Shown here: positions 17,484 to 26,304 of the stretch, piece after piece
Layout of the letters: the number at the start of each line of letters is the position of its first letter
Numbering within the stretch: position 1 is the stretch's first letter
Origin: Physcousia sp015060555
Lineage (GTDB): Bacteria; Bacteroidota; Bacteroidia; Bacteroidales; Bacteroidaceae
NCBI GenBank assembly: GCA_015060555.1
Contig: SUYG01000032.1
Span: forward strand, 62,001-126,000
Reading direction: 5' to 3'
Length of the DNA: 64,000 bases
The notes under the pieces: model-generated
What the model saw: the letters and a program-made list of their open reading frames with translations, nothing else
The model's database searches: none
What the model was told of the DNA's origin: nothing
Made by a program: the position numbers and the translations under genes

Positions 17484-18170
17484 ATGTGGTTAATTGATTC
17501 TTCTATCGGAAGAAAAGTGGTGATGTCCGTGACCGGGCTCGCGCTGATTCTCTTCCTGACGTTCCATGCCAGCATGAACGTCGTAGCGCTCTTCAGCGCT
17601 GAGGGCTACAACATGATTTGCGAGTTCCTCGGCGCGAACTGGTACGCTGTCGTGGCGACTCTCGGCTTGGCAGCCTTGATGGCACTGCACTTTGTCTTTG
17701 CCATCATCCTGACCATCCAGAACAAGAAGGCTCGCGGCACAGATGCCTATGCTGTGACCGACAAGCCTGAAAAGGTGGAGTGGTACAGCCAGAACATGTT
17801 CCTGCTGGGCTGCATCATCTGCTTGGGCCTGTGCCTCCACTTCTGGCACTTCTGGTACAACATGATGTGGGCAGAGCTCTCAGACCCCGTGGCTGCCATG
17901 AGCAACCCCATCTCTCCCGCCGACGGCTACGCATGGATTGTCTGGACATTCCACGATCAGCCTGGTGCTCCCTTCTTCTCCGCCGCCTACCTCTTCTGGT
18001 TCTGCGCCATCTGGTTCCACATGAACCATGGTTTCTGGAGCGCTATCCAGACGCTGGGCTGGAGCGGCAAGATCTGGCACAACCGCTGGCAGTGCATCGG
18101 CTTCATCTGGTCCACCATCGTCATCCTGATGTTTGCTGTGGTGGTCCTCAAGTTCGCCATTTGGGGCTAA
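17484..18170 (+). CDS. sdhC: Fumarate reductase / succinate dehydrogenase cytochrome b subunit
   Basis: 228 residues from the ATG at 17484. The frame is open further upstream, but that part overlaps the sulfatase end and the promoter. The opening 'MWLIDSSIGRKVVMSVTGLA' is typical of the family. Five hydrophobic segments are visible, with histidines that fit heme ligands ('LFLTFHASMN', 'MALHFVFA', 'LCLHFWHFWY', 'WFHMNHGFW'). It is the single diheme membrane anchor of a type B complex and passes electrons between menaquinone and the catalytic subunits. It is the first gene of the C-A-B operon, 31 bases before the flavoprotein gene. Confidence 0.93.
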   Translation: MWLIDSSIGRKVVMSVTGLALILFLTFHASMNVVALFSAEGYNMICEFLGANWYAVVATLGLAALMALHFVFAIILTIQNKKARGTDAYAVTDKPEKVEWYSQNMFLLGCIICLGLCLHFWHFWYNMMWAELSDPVAAMSNPISPADGYAWIVWTFHDQPGAPFFSAAYLFWFCAIWFHMNHGFWSAIQTLGWSGKIWHNRWQCIGFIWSTIVILMFAVVVLKFAIWG

Positions 18171-18201
18171 CCTATTAATCAACTCTTAATCCGTAATCAT
18201 T

Positions 18202-20193
<1,992 letters not shown>

Positions 20194-20242
20194 GAAGACC
20201 CACCCCCGACCCCTCCCGTGAAGGGAGGGGAGAGCCTGCGGG
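20194..20242. repeat. GC-rich palindromic repeat, family A, copy 1 (sdhA 3' end)
   Basis: Reads GAAGACCCACCCCCGACCCC, then the palindrome continues with TCCCGTGAAGGGAGGGGAG. It starts directly after the sdhA stop codon. The minus strand carries the G-quadruplex motif GGGAGGGGTCGGGGGTGGG. It is paired with copy 2 in opposite orientation. Confidence 0.85.
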
Positions 20243-20304
20243 GTGACTCTCTAAGGTAATTAATAATTCTAACCATTAAAACAATGACCCTATAAGACCT
20301 CCAA

Positions 20305-20353
20305 GCGCCAGCCGCTCCCCTCCCTAACGGGAGGGGTTAGGGGGTGGGTCTTT
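20305..20353. repeat. GC-rich palindromic repeat, family A, copy 2 (sdhB leader)
   Basis: The reverse-oriented partner of copy 1: GCCAGCCGCTCCCCTCCCTA, then GGGAGGGGTTAGGGGGTGGG and TCTTT. The G-rich strand is the sense strand and ends 6 bases before the sdhB start codon. The palindrome (CTCCCTAACGGGAG core) could fold as a hairpin in the mRNA leader. Confidence 0.85.
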
Positions 20354-20359
20354 AATGAT

Positions 20360-21118
20360 ATGGCAAAAAACATTAGTGTTACAATCAGGTTCTGGAAACA
20401 GAACGGCCCGAAGGAGAAGGGCCACTTCGACACACACCAGTTGAAGAATATTCCCGACGACACCTCCTTCCTCGAGGCCCTCGACATCATGAACGAGGAA
20501 CTCATCGAAGCCGGCAAGGAGCCTTTCGTCTTCGACCACGACTGCCGCGAGGGCATCTGCGGTATGTGCTCCCTGTACATCAACGGCACGCCCCACGGCA
20601 AGACCGAGCGCGGCGCCACCACCTGCCAGCTCTACATGCGTCGCTTCCACGACGGCGAGACCATCACCGTGGAGCCTTGGCGCTCTGCCGGCTTCCCCGT
20701 CATCAAGGACTGCATGGTCGATCGCTCTGCCTTCGACAAGATTATCCAGGCCGGCGGCTACACCACCATCCGCACAGGTCAGGCACAGGATGCCAACGCC
20801 ATCCTCATCCCCAAGCAGGATGCCGACGAGGCTATGGACTGCGCCAGCTGCATCGGCTGCGGTGCCTGCGTAGCAGCTTGCAAGAACGGCTCCGCCATGC
20901 TCTTCGTCTCCAGCAAGGTCTCCCAGCTCGCCCTCCTGCCCCAGGGCCGTCCCGAGGCTGCCAAGCGCGCCAAGGCCATGGTGGCTAAGATGGATGAGCT
21001 CGGCTTCGGCAACTGCACCAACACCCGCGCCTGCGAGGCCGTGTGCCCGAAGAACGAGACCATCGCCAACATCGCCCGCCTGAACCGCGAGTTCATCAAG
21101 GCCAAGCTGGCCGACTAA
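20360..21118 (+). CDS. sdhB: Fumarate reductase / succinate dehydrogenase iron-sulfur subunit
   Basis: 252 residues. The N-terminal 2Fe-2S ferredoxin part has 'DHDCREGICGMCSLYING' (near residues 55-72) and 'TTCQLYMR'. The C-terminal part has 'CASCIGCGACVAACKNG' and 'CTNTRACEAVCPK' for the 4Fe-4S and 3Fe-4S clusters. It relays electrons from the cytochrome b subunit to the flavoprotein. It is the last gene of the operon; a terminator follows. The 166-base gap from sdhA is unusually long and filled by two inverted repeats, so expression of this subunit may be set separately. Confidence 0.95.
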   Translation: MAKNISVTIRFWKQNGPKEKGHFDTHQLKNIPDDTSFLEALDIMNEELIEAGKEPFVFDHDCREGICGMCSLYINGTPHGKTERGATTCQLYMRRFHDGETITVEPWRSAGFPVIKDCMVDRSAFDKIIQAGGYTTIRTGQAQDANAILIPKQDADEAMDCASCIGCGACVAACKNGSAMLFVSSKVSQLALLPQGRPEAAKRAKAMVAKMDELGFGNCTNTRACEAVCPKNETIANIARLNREFIKAKLAD

Positions 21119-21133
21119 CGCCGTTAAGTCAAT

Positions 21134-21183
21134 AAGGTTGTGAGGTCATGAGGCCATTAAGCCTCAGCCTTACAACCTTTTTT
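21134..21183 (+). terminator. Terminator of the fumarate reductase operon
   Basis: Outer stem AAGGTTGT (21134-21141) with ACAACCTT (21172-21179). Inside it is a GAGGC/GCCTC hairpin. A run of T follows to 21183. Confidence 0.75.
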
Positions 21184-21225
21184 CCTCACACTACTTCTAT
21201 ACCTATATATAATATACAAAGACAG

Positions 21226-21432
21226 ATGACTATGCAAGCAACCTCAGAAAGAGTGCAGATCACTCTGCCGAATACGGATTTAAGCCTCCTGCGCACTATC
21301 TCCCGACGAATGGGATGGTCTGTGCATGTGCCACGCAAGAGTGGTATCGAAAAGGGATTGGAGGATATTCGCAAAGGTAATGTGTTTCACGCCAAGGACT
21401 CAGAAGACCTAATCAAGCAAATTCTGGGCTGA
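21226..21432 (+). CDS. Antitoxin-like protein of a YafQ-type toxin-antitoxin pair
   Basis: 68 residues from the ATG at 21226. The longer frame from 21148 overlaps the operon terminator and is unlikely. The protein has a short beta strand ('VQITLPNTDLSLL') followed by helices ('LLRTISRRMGW'), a charged linker and a C-terminal 'DSEDLIKQILG'. This fits small antitoxins that precede YafQ-type toxins in Bacteroidales. The stop is 4 bases before the toxin start, as expected for a translationally coupled pair. Identification rests largely on the downstream toxin. Confidence 0.65.
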   Translation: MTMQATSERVQITLPNTDLSLLRTISRRMGWSVHVPRKSGIEKGLEDIRKGNVFHAKDSEDLIKQILG

Positions 21433-21436
21433 CGCT

Positions 21437-21709
21437 ATGTATGAAGTCATCTATACCGGGCAGTTCAGGAAATCCCTGAAGGTGTGTGTGCGTCGCGGAT
21501 TGGATGTGCGCGCATTCACTACCGTCCTTGATATTCTTCAAGAGAAAGGCGAATTGCCACTCCAATACCATCCTCATAAGCTTCAAGGGAAATACCGAGG
21601 CTGTTAGGAGTGCCATATTCAACCAGATTGGCTGCTAATCTGGCAACAAGACGATTATCAACTCCGGTTGATTCTCGTAGATACAGGTACACATTCGGAT
21701 TTATTTTAA
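21437..21709 (+). pseudogene. YafQ-family mRNA interferase toxin broken by an internal TAG
   Basis: The frame from the ATG at 21437 encodes 'MYEVIYTGQFRKSLKVCVRR' and continues to 'KLQGKYRGC', then meets TAG at 21605-21607. The same frame continues past it with 'ECHIQPDWLLIWQQDDYQLR' and ends 'LILVDTGTHSDLF' with a TAA at 21707. Both halves match the YafQ family, whose full length is about 90 residues. The residues lost after the stop include the conserved His-Asp-Trp region and the C-terminal His and Phe used for RNA cleavage. A single change from AAG (Lys) would give the TAG. The truncated 56-residue product should be inactive. The antitoxin appears intact. Confidence 0.85.
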
Positions 21710-21732
21710 AGTATAACATTTGCCCCCTACTT

Positions 21733-21769
21733 CTCCCCGCCAAAGCCTCCTGTGCATTTTGGCGGGGAG
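21733..21769 (+). terminator. Hairpin after the toxin-antitoxin pair
   Basis: Perfect 12-bp stem CTCCCCGCCAAA (21733-21744) with TTTGGCGGGGAG (21758-21769). The following T run is weak (ATGTTATGTTG). Confidence 0.5.
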
Positions 21770-21870
21770 ATGTTATGTTGAAGTGTCATCGTCATGGTCC
21801 CATACTTCATGGAATGTAGTGAATCAGCCAAATGTCCACATTTTATTACCCGGAAAATTAGGGTTTGTTG

Positions 21871-21958
21871 ATTGAATCATCATGATGATACAATTAAACT
21901 ATCATGACGATGCAATTGAATTATCGTGATGATGCAATTGAATTGTCATGATAAAACA
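21871..21958. repeat. Four tandem 22-bp imperfect repeats
   Basis: Four adjacent 22-mers start at 21871, 21893, 21915 and 21937. Each begins ATTGAAT or ATTAAAC and ends in CA; unit 3 begins ATTGAATTATCGTGATGATG. Each contains a short palindrome-like core (ATCATGATGAT). The gap 21710-22127 holds this array, a hairpin at each end and no gene that I can see. The regular spacing of about two helical turns suggests a protein-binding array. Confidence 0.75.
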
Positions 21959-22072
21959 AGCGATAAAGTACAGAGTTTTGGATGAAAGATACTGCTCAAT
22001 GGCGTCATAAAGTACTGTGTCTGACTTTATGTGTCTGTTGTAATCGAGCATGCATAAAAGAAATACATAAAA

Positions 22073-22104
22073 GAAGCCCCCATTGCCTAAGCAATGGGGG
22101 CTTC
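22073..22104 (-). terminator. Terminator of nagB
   Basis: Perfect 14-bp stem (22073-22086 with 22091-22104), loop CTAA on the plus strand, followed on the minus strand by TTTTATG. Confidence 0.85.
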
Positions 22105-22127
22105 CTTATGGTATATGAGGACGGAGA

Positions 22128-22919
22128 TTAGAGATTGTCCTTCTCGATGTCCTTGAAGTACTTGTAGGTGCCGTGCTTCAGTTCATCGGTAGCGGCTTCG
22201 TCGCAAACGATGATGGCATGGGGGTGCATCTGCAGTGCGCTGATAGTCCACTCCTGGCTTACGCCAAATTCGATAGCGTGTGCGAGGGCACGAGCCTTGT
22301 TATGACCGTTGGCCACGATGAGTACTTCCTTGGCATCCATCACAGTGCCTACGCCTACGGTGAGAGCTGTCTTGGGGACCTTGTTCACATCGTTGTCGAA
22401 GAAACGGCTGTTGGCGATGATGGTGTCTGTGGTCAGGCTCTTGACACGCGTGCGGCTCTGCAGGGAGCTGAAGGGCTCGTTGAAGGCGATGTGGCCATCG
22501 GGACCGATGCCACCCATGAAGAGGTCGATGCCGCCAGCGTCCTGGATAGCCTTCTCATAGGCAGCACACTCAGCAGCCAGATCCTTGGCATTGCCATTCA
22601 GGATGTGGACATTCTCCTTCTTGATGTCGATGTGCGAGAAGAAATTGGTCCACATGAAGCTGTGGTAGCTCTCTGGATGCTCTTCGGGCAGGCCCACATA
22701 CTCATCCATGTTGAAGGTGATGACGTTCTGGAAACTGACCTTACCAGCCTTGTTCAGCTCAATGAGGTGCTTGTAAAGACCAAGGGGTGAGGAACCCGTG
22801 GGGCAACCCAGCTTGAAGGGCTTCTCGGCAGTGGGCTTTGCTTCATTGATGCGGGCAGCAACATATTCTGCAGCCCAACGCGAAAGGTTCGCGTAATCCG
22901 GTTCAATAATTACTCGCAT
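22128..22919 (-). CDS. nagB: Glucosamine-6-phosphate deaminase
   Basis: 263 residues, the usual length. It converts glucosamine-6-phosphate to fructose-6-phosphate and ammonia in the cytoplasm. Motifs: 'LGCPTGSSPLGLYKHL' (near 38), 'VITFNMDEYVGLPEEHPESY' with the catalytic aspartate (near 67), 'GGIGPDGHIAFNEP' with the catalytic Asp/His and a nearby Glu (near 135), and 'TALTVGVGTVMDA'. The CoA transferase gene lies 90 bases upstream on the same strand with repeats between; no clear promoter of its own is visible. It links amino-sugar catabolism to glycolysis. Confidence 0.95.
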   Translation of the reverse strand: MRVIIEPDYANLSRWAAEYVAARINEAKPTAEKPFKLGCPTGSSPLGLYKHLIELNKAGKVSFQNVITFNMDEYVGLPEEHPESYHSFMWTNFFSHIDIKKENVHILNGNAKDLAAECAAYEKAIQDAGGIDLFMGGIGPDGHIAFNEPFSSLQSRTRVKSLTTDTIIANSRFFDNDVNKVPKTALTVGVGTVMDAKEVLIVANGHNKARALAHAIEFGVSQEWTISALQMHPHAIIVCDEAATDELKHGTYKYFKDIEKDNL

Positions 22920-22967
22920 GGTTTAATTTGACAATTTGAGAATTTGACAATTTTACGATTTTATCTT

Positions 22968-23005
22968 CCCTCTCTCCTCCCCTTACAGGGAAAGGTCAGG
23001 AGGGG
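22968..23005. repeat. Degenerate GC-rich palindrome at the 3' end of the CoA transferase gene
   Basis: Reads CTCTCCTCCCCTTACAGGGA, then AAGGTCAGGAGGGGG. It is a diverged relative of family A lying 5 bases past the stop codon. The adjoining 22920-22967 is a low-complexity run of AATTTGACAATTTGAG-like units. Confidence 0.55.
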
Positions 23006-23009
23006 GCCA

Positions 23010-24518
23010 TTACTTCACGTACTCAGCCAGGTCTGTCAGGCGCATGTCACCCTTGCGCAAGAAGGTGTCGTGCATGGCGAAGGCAGCGCTGAGGCAGTGG
23101 TGAGTGTGGCCGCTGAACTTCTCGGCGTACTTGAGATAGTCGCGCAGCAGGGGTTGGTAGTCGGGGTGAGCCACCTTGATGAGCTCCTCGGCCTTCTCCA
23201 TGGCGCACTTGCCGCGCAGGTCAGCCACGCCGTACTCGGTGATGACAGCATCCACGAAGTGGCTGGTGTGGTCGATATGGCTGGCAAAGGGCACGATGCT
23301 GGAGATGGCGCCGCCCTTGGTGGTGGAGCCGCAGGTGAAGATGCTGAGGTAGCTGTTGCAGGTGAAGTCAGCCGAGCCGCCGATGCCGTTCATCATCTTC
23401 GTGCCGCAGATCTTGGTGCTGTTCACGTGGCCGTAGATGTCTGCCTCGATGGCGGTGTTCAAGGAGCATACGCCGATGCGGGCGATGACCTCGGGGTTGT
23501 TGCTGATTTCAGAGGGACGTAGCACGAGCTTGTCCTTGAAGAAGTCGATGTCATCGTAGATGCCTGTGAGGCACTCGTTGGTGACGGTCAGCGAGCAGGC
23601 GCTGGCGCTGAGCACACGACCTTCGCGCATGAGCTGGATGGGCGCATCCTGCAGCACCTCGGTGTAGATGTTGAAGTTGGGCACTTCGGTGCTGTGACCG
23701 AGAGCACCCAGCACGGCGTTGGCACCGCTGCCCACGCCGCTCTGCAGGTTCAGGAAGGTGGGAGGTATCTTGCCGTCGCGCATGTTCTGCACGAGGAAGT
23801 CGGCCACATTCTGACCTATCTTTGTGGTGATGGGGTCGGGATCCTTGAAGGAACGAGCCTCGTCGGGTATGTTGCACTCGATGATACCCATGATGCGGTC
23901 GGCATCTACTTCCACGTAGGGCTTGCCGATGCGGTCGCTGGGCTTTGTGATGTTGATAGGAGTGCGATAGGGGTGGTACTCGATTTCATAGACATCGTGC
24001 AGTCCCTTGCTCTTCGGGCTGTGGAAGGCGTTGAGCTCTACGAAGATGCCGCGCTTGGCCATGCGGCACACGGTGGGGCTGATGCCGCCGGCAGCGGTGA
24101 GGAAGATGTGCGCCTTGGAGCCATGAATCTCCACGTCGCAAGCCTCGATGATACCCCAATCCGGGCAGGGCAGGTAGCCCTGGCGCATCTGCGTAGCCAT
24201 GTTCGAGAGGTTGAGGTCGGTGTAGCTGATCTCATTTAGGTTGACATGCTTGCGGAAGTCGGGGTTGGTGGTGTAGGGCGCGCGCAGACCGATGGCCTGC
24301 TCGTTGGCCAGCATGCCGTCGCAGCTCTGGCCTGTGGAGGCACCTGTGAGGATGTTTACTTTGAAGGGGCGGCCGGCCTCGTGCTCGGCATGAGCCTTCT
24401 TAGCTACTTCTGCGGTGACAGACTTGGGCACGCCGGCAGGTGTGAAGCCCGAGAGGCCCAGCGTGTGGCCGTTCTCAATCATTGCTGCGGCTTCGGCAGC
24501 TGTGATGCGTTTAATCAT
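23010..24518 (-). CDS. Acetyl-CoA hydrolase/transferase family CoA transferase
   Basis: 502 residues, normal for the family (succinyl-CoA:acetate or propionyl-CoA:succinate CoA transferases). Family features include 'GASTGQSCDGMLANEQAIGL' near residue 60, 'QSGVGSGANAVLGALG' near 260, 'MNGIGGSADFTCNSYLS' near 385 and 'HFVDAVITEYGVADLRGK' near 425. It swaps CoA between carboxylic acids in the cytoplasm. In an anaerobe with fumarate reductase it most likely takes part in succinate/propionate or acetate formation. The exact substrate pair cannot be told from sequence alone. A -7 element lies at 24563-24570. Confidence 0.88.
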   Translation of the reverse strand: MIKRITAAEAAAMIENGHTLGLSGFTPAGVPKSVTAEVAKKAHAEHEAGRPFKVNILTGASTGQSCDGMLANEQAIGLRAPYTTNPDFRKHVNLNEISYTDLNLSNMATQMRQGYLPCPDWGIIEACDVEIHGSKAHIFLTAAGGISPTVCRMAKRGIFVELNAFHSPKSKGLHDVYEIEYHPYRTPINITKPSDRIGKPYVEVDADRIMGIIECNIPDEARSFKDPDPITTKIGQNVADFLVQNMRDGKIPPTFLNLQSGVGSGANAVLGALGHSTEVPNFNIYTEVLQDAPIQLMREGRVLSASACSLTVTNECLTGIYDDIDFFKDKLVLRPSEISNNPEVIARIGVCSLNTAIEADIYGHVNSTKICGTKMMNGIGGSADFTCNSYLSIFTCGSTTKGGAISSIVPFASHIDHTSHFVDAVITEYGVADLRGKCAMEKAEELIKVAHPDYQPLLRDYLKYAEKFSGHTHHCLSAAFAMHDTFLRKGDMRLTDLAEYVK

Positions 24519-24562
24519 CGTTTTTGAGGAGTCTTAGAAAATATGTTTTTGCTTTTGCGGCG

Positions 24563-24570
24563 CAAAAGTA
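24563..24570 (-). promoter_or_regulatory. Promoter -7 element of the CoA transferase gene
   Basis: The minus strand reads TACTTTTG, 44 bases upstream of the start codon at 24518. Confidence 0.55.
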
Positions 24571-24645
24571 CAAAAAAAAGATGTACCCACGCGCACCCGC
24601 GGGCAAAAAAACGTACTTTGGGCTTCAATTCATTGAGCAGCGCCT

Positions 24646-26199
24646 CTACTGTGCAGGGATGAAAGCAGCCTTCTCAGCCTCGGTGTGCAACACGACATGG
24701 TTCAGTTCATCCGTGGTGACGCTGAGGGCAGAGCGCGTCAGTTCAGGCACATTGTAGCTCTTCAGCAGCAGGATGTTATACTCAGGATCGCGCTGTGGCA
24801 GCAGGAAGGCACGATGCGCCTTTCCCTCGCGGTCGAAGTAGGCGATATAGACACGTGAGAAGTTGCCATCATCACGGCGGCTGGCGAAAGCAATCCAACG
24901 TCCGTTGGACGACCAGCCATGATAGCTGTCGGCGGCGCGGCTGTTGGCATCGGTGAGCGGAAGCGGCTGTGTCTGGGCTCCCGATAAGTCCAGCAGCCAT
25001 AGGTCTGCACTATGATGCCAGATGTGGAACTGACCATAGTCACCCAGCGTAAAGAGCAGGTAGCGGCCGTCGGGACTTACGCGCGGCACGCTGGCACTCT
25101 TGCCCATGGAGGCTGCATCAAGCACCAGCTGCGGGGCACTGAAGCGCCGTGTCGCGGGGTCGAAATCCATGCTGTAGAGGTTGTAGAGAAGGCTGTCATA
25201 GTGCATCACCATACCCTCTGTGGTGTAGTTCTCCATGAGCGATGGGGGCATCATCGCGGAGCAGTAGTAGAGGCGACGGCCGTCGGGCGTCCAGCAAGGG
25301 AAGGTCTCCAGCTGATCATCCGAACGCAGGATGTTCTGCACGGTATTCTTCTCAGCATCATAGAGCAGGAGGTCCGAGGCTTCGTCCAGCACCTCGATCT
25401 TCTCGGCGTGCTTCATGTGGAACACCTGCCCCGTCTTGTTCGTGGAGAAGGCCACCAAGGGCAGCGTGGGATGCCAGCTGGGATAGACGCCAGCACCCAG
25501 GATGCTGTCATGCTGGATGGCTATCTTGTGAGCCTTGTCATCCTCTACGATGACGGTGCCGCCATGTGCTGCACGTACGTGGAAGAGCATCCGCCGCGTG
25601 TCATAGGCCTGATAGTTGTGGCAGTTGATACAGTGGTTGTTGTCATCGTCGTAGCTGCGGTTGTTCTCATAGATGACAGCCTCATCGAAGTTGGTCAGGT
25701 TGCGCTGGTAGAGGCCCAACTGGCGGTAGAGCTCATAGCCCGGTTCAATCAGGCGGTAGCTGAGGAAGGCGTCGATATCCTCTTCAGCTACGTGGAAAGT
25801 ATAGGGGCGATACCTGACCCATCCAGCAGGCCGATGGGCATAGACCTCCACGCTCACATCTTTACCTCGGGCATCAGACAGAAGACGCCGCCACGCTACA
25901 CTATCCATATCGAACTTGCCGTCGTCCAAGGCACCACACACCAGCTCGCCGACCTTCGCCACAAACTCCGTAGCATCGGCATCCTTGACCATGAAGTTCA
26001 GCGGTGCAATGTTGGGCGGCACCACCACATCACGGTAGTCAGGATAAAGAGCCAGCGAGTCCGATGTCTCCGTGAAGGATGAAGGAAGGGAGGAGGGCTT
26101 GTGGGTGCAGGAGAATAATAAAATAAAGACCCACCCCCAAACCCCTCCCGTTAGGGAGGGGAGAAGCTGGCGCGATGAAGTTGTAGTATGATTCGACAT
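24646..26199 (-). CDS. Lipoprotein with TolB-like propeller and one c-type heme motif
   Basis: 517 residues. A lipobox-like 'ILLFSC' near residues 26-31 marks it as a probable lipoprotein. Near residue 190 there is a single heme-binding motif, 'NNHCINCHNYQAYD' (CxxCH). Around it are TolB/WD40-like blades: 'YPSWHPTLPLVAFSTNKTGQ', 'ETFPCWTPDGRRLYYCSAMM', 'VPRVSPDGRYLLFTLGDYG' and 'YHGWSSNGRWIAFASRRDDG'. A periplasmic electron-transfer or sensing role is an inference. Codons 8-26 ('SSRQLLPSLTGGVWGWVFI') are encoded by a family A repeat, so the repeat forms most of the signal peptide. The next ATG is far downstream and would lose the signal. The DUF6057 gene lies upstream on the same strand. Confidence 0.75.
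   Translation of the reverse strand: MSNHTTTSSRQLLPSLTGGVWGWVFILLFSCTHKPSSLPSSFTETSDSLALYPDYRDVVVPPNIAPLNFMVKDADATEFVAKVGELVCGALDDGKFDMDSVAWRRLLSDARGKDVSVEVYAHRPAGWVRYRPYTFHVAEEDIDAFLSYRLIEPGYELYRQLGLYQRNLTNFDEAVIYENNRSYDDDNNHCINCHNYQAYDTRRMLFHVRAAHGGTVIVEDDKAHKIAIQHDSILGAGVYPSWHPTLPLVAFSTNKTGQVFHMKHAEKIEVLDEASDLLLYDAEKNTVQNILRSDDQLETFPCWTPDGRRLYYCSAMMPPSLMENYTTEGMVMHYDSLLYNLYSMDFDPATRRFSAPQLVLDAASMGKSASVPRVSPDGRYLLFTLGDYGQFHIWHHSADLWLLDLSGAQTQPLPLTDANSRAADSYHGWSSNGRWIAFASRRDDGNFSRVYIAYFDREGKAHRAFLLPQRDPEYNILLLKSYNVPELTRSALSVTTDELNHVVLHTEAEKAAFIPAQ
26125..26174. repeat. GC-rich palindromic repeat, family A, copy 3 (inside lipoprotein signal peptide)
   Basis: Reads AAAGACCCACCCCCAAACCC on the plus strand, then CTCCCGTTAGGGAGGGGAG. 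The coding (minus) strand has GGGAGGGGTTTGGGGGTGGG, a G-quadruplex motif inside the first 26 codons. It pairs with copy 4 in opposite orientation, with the lipoprotein start codon between them. Confidence 0.85.
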
Positions 26200-26261
26200 T
26201 TCTATATTCCGTTACTACATTATTTCAACATTATGTTGTTAAGTTATTTTGACGACCCTCC

Positions 26262-26304
26262 CGCAGGCCCCCTCCCTAACGGGAGGGGTTGGGGGTGGGT
26301 CTTT
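26262..26304. repeat. GC-rich palindromic repeat, family A, copy 4 (DUF6057 3' end)
   Basis: Reads CCCGCAGGCCCCCTCCCTAA, then GGGAGGGGTTGGGGGTGGG and TCTTTT. It abuts the stop codon of the DUF6057 gene exactly at 26305. Confidence 0.85.

Noticed and set aside
20194..20353. Insertion sequence between sdhA and sdhB
   Set aside because: No transposase reading frame exists in 160 bases. It is at most a non-autonomous element.
21605..21607. TAG in the toxin gene as a recoded amino acid
   Set aside because: TAG recoding as pyrrolysine is not known in Bacteroidales and no such genes are present. A plain nonsense mutation or a sequencing error is simpler.
21871..21958. CRISPR-like array
   Set aside because: The 22-bp units are directly adjacent without spacers, are imperfect, and no cas genes are nearby.
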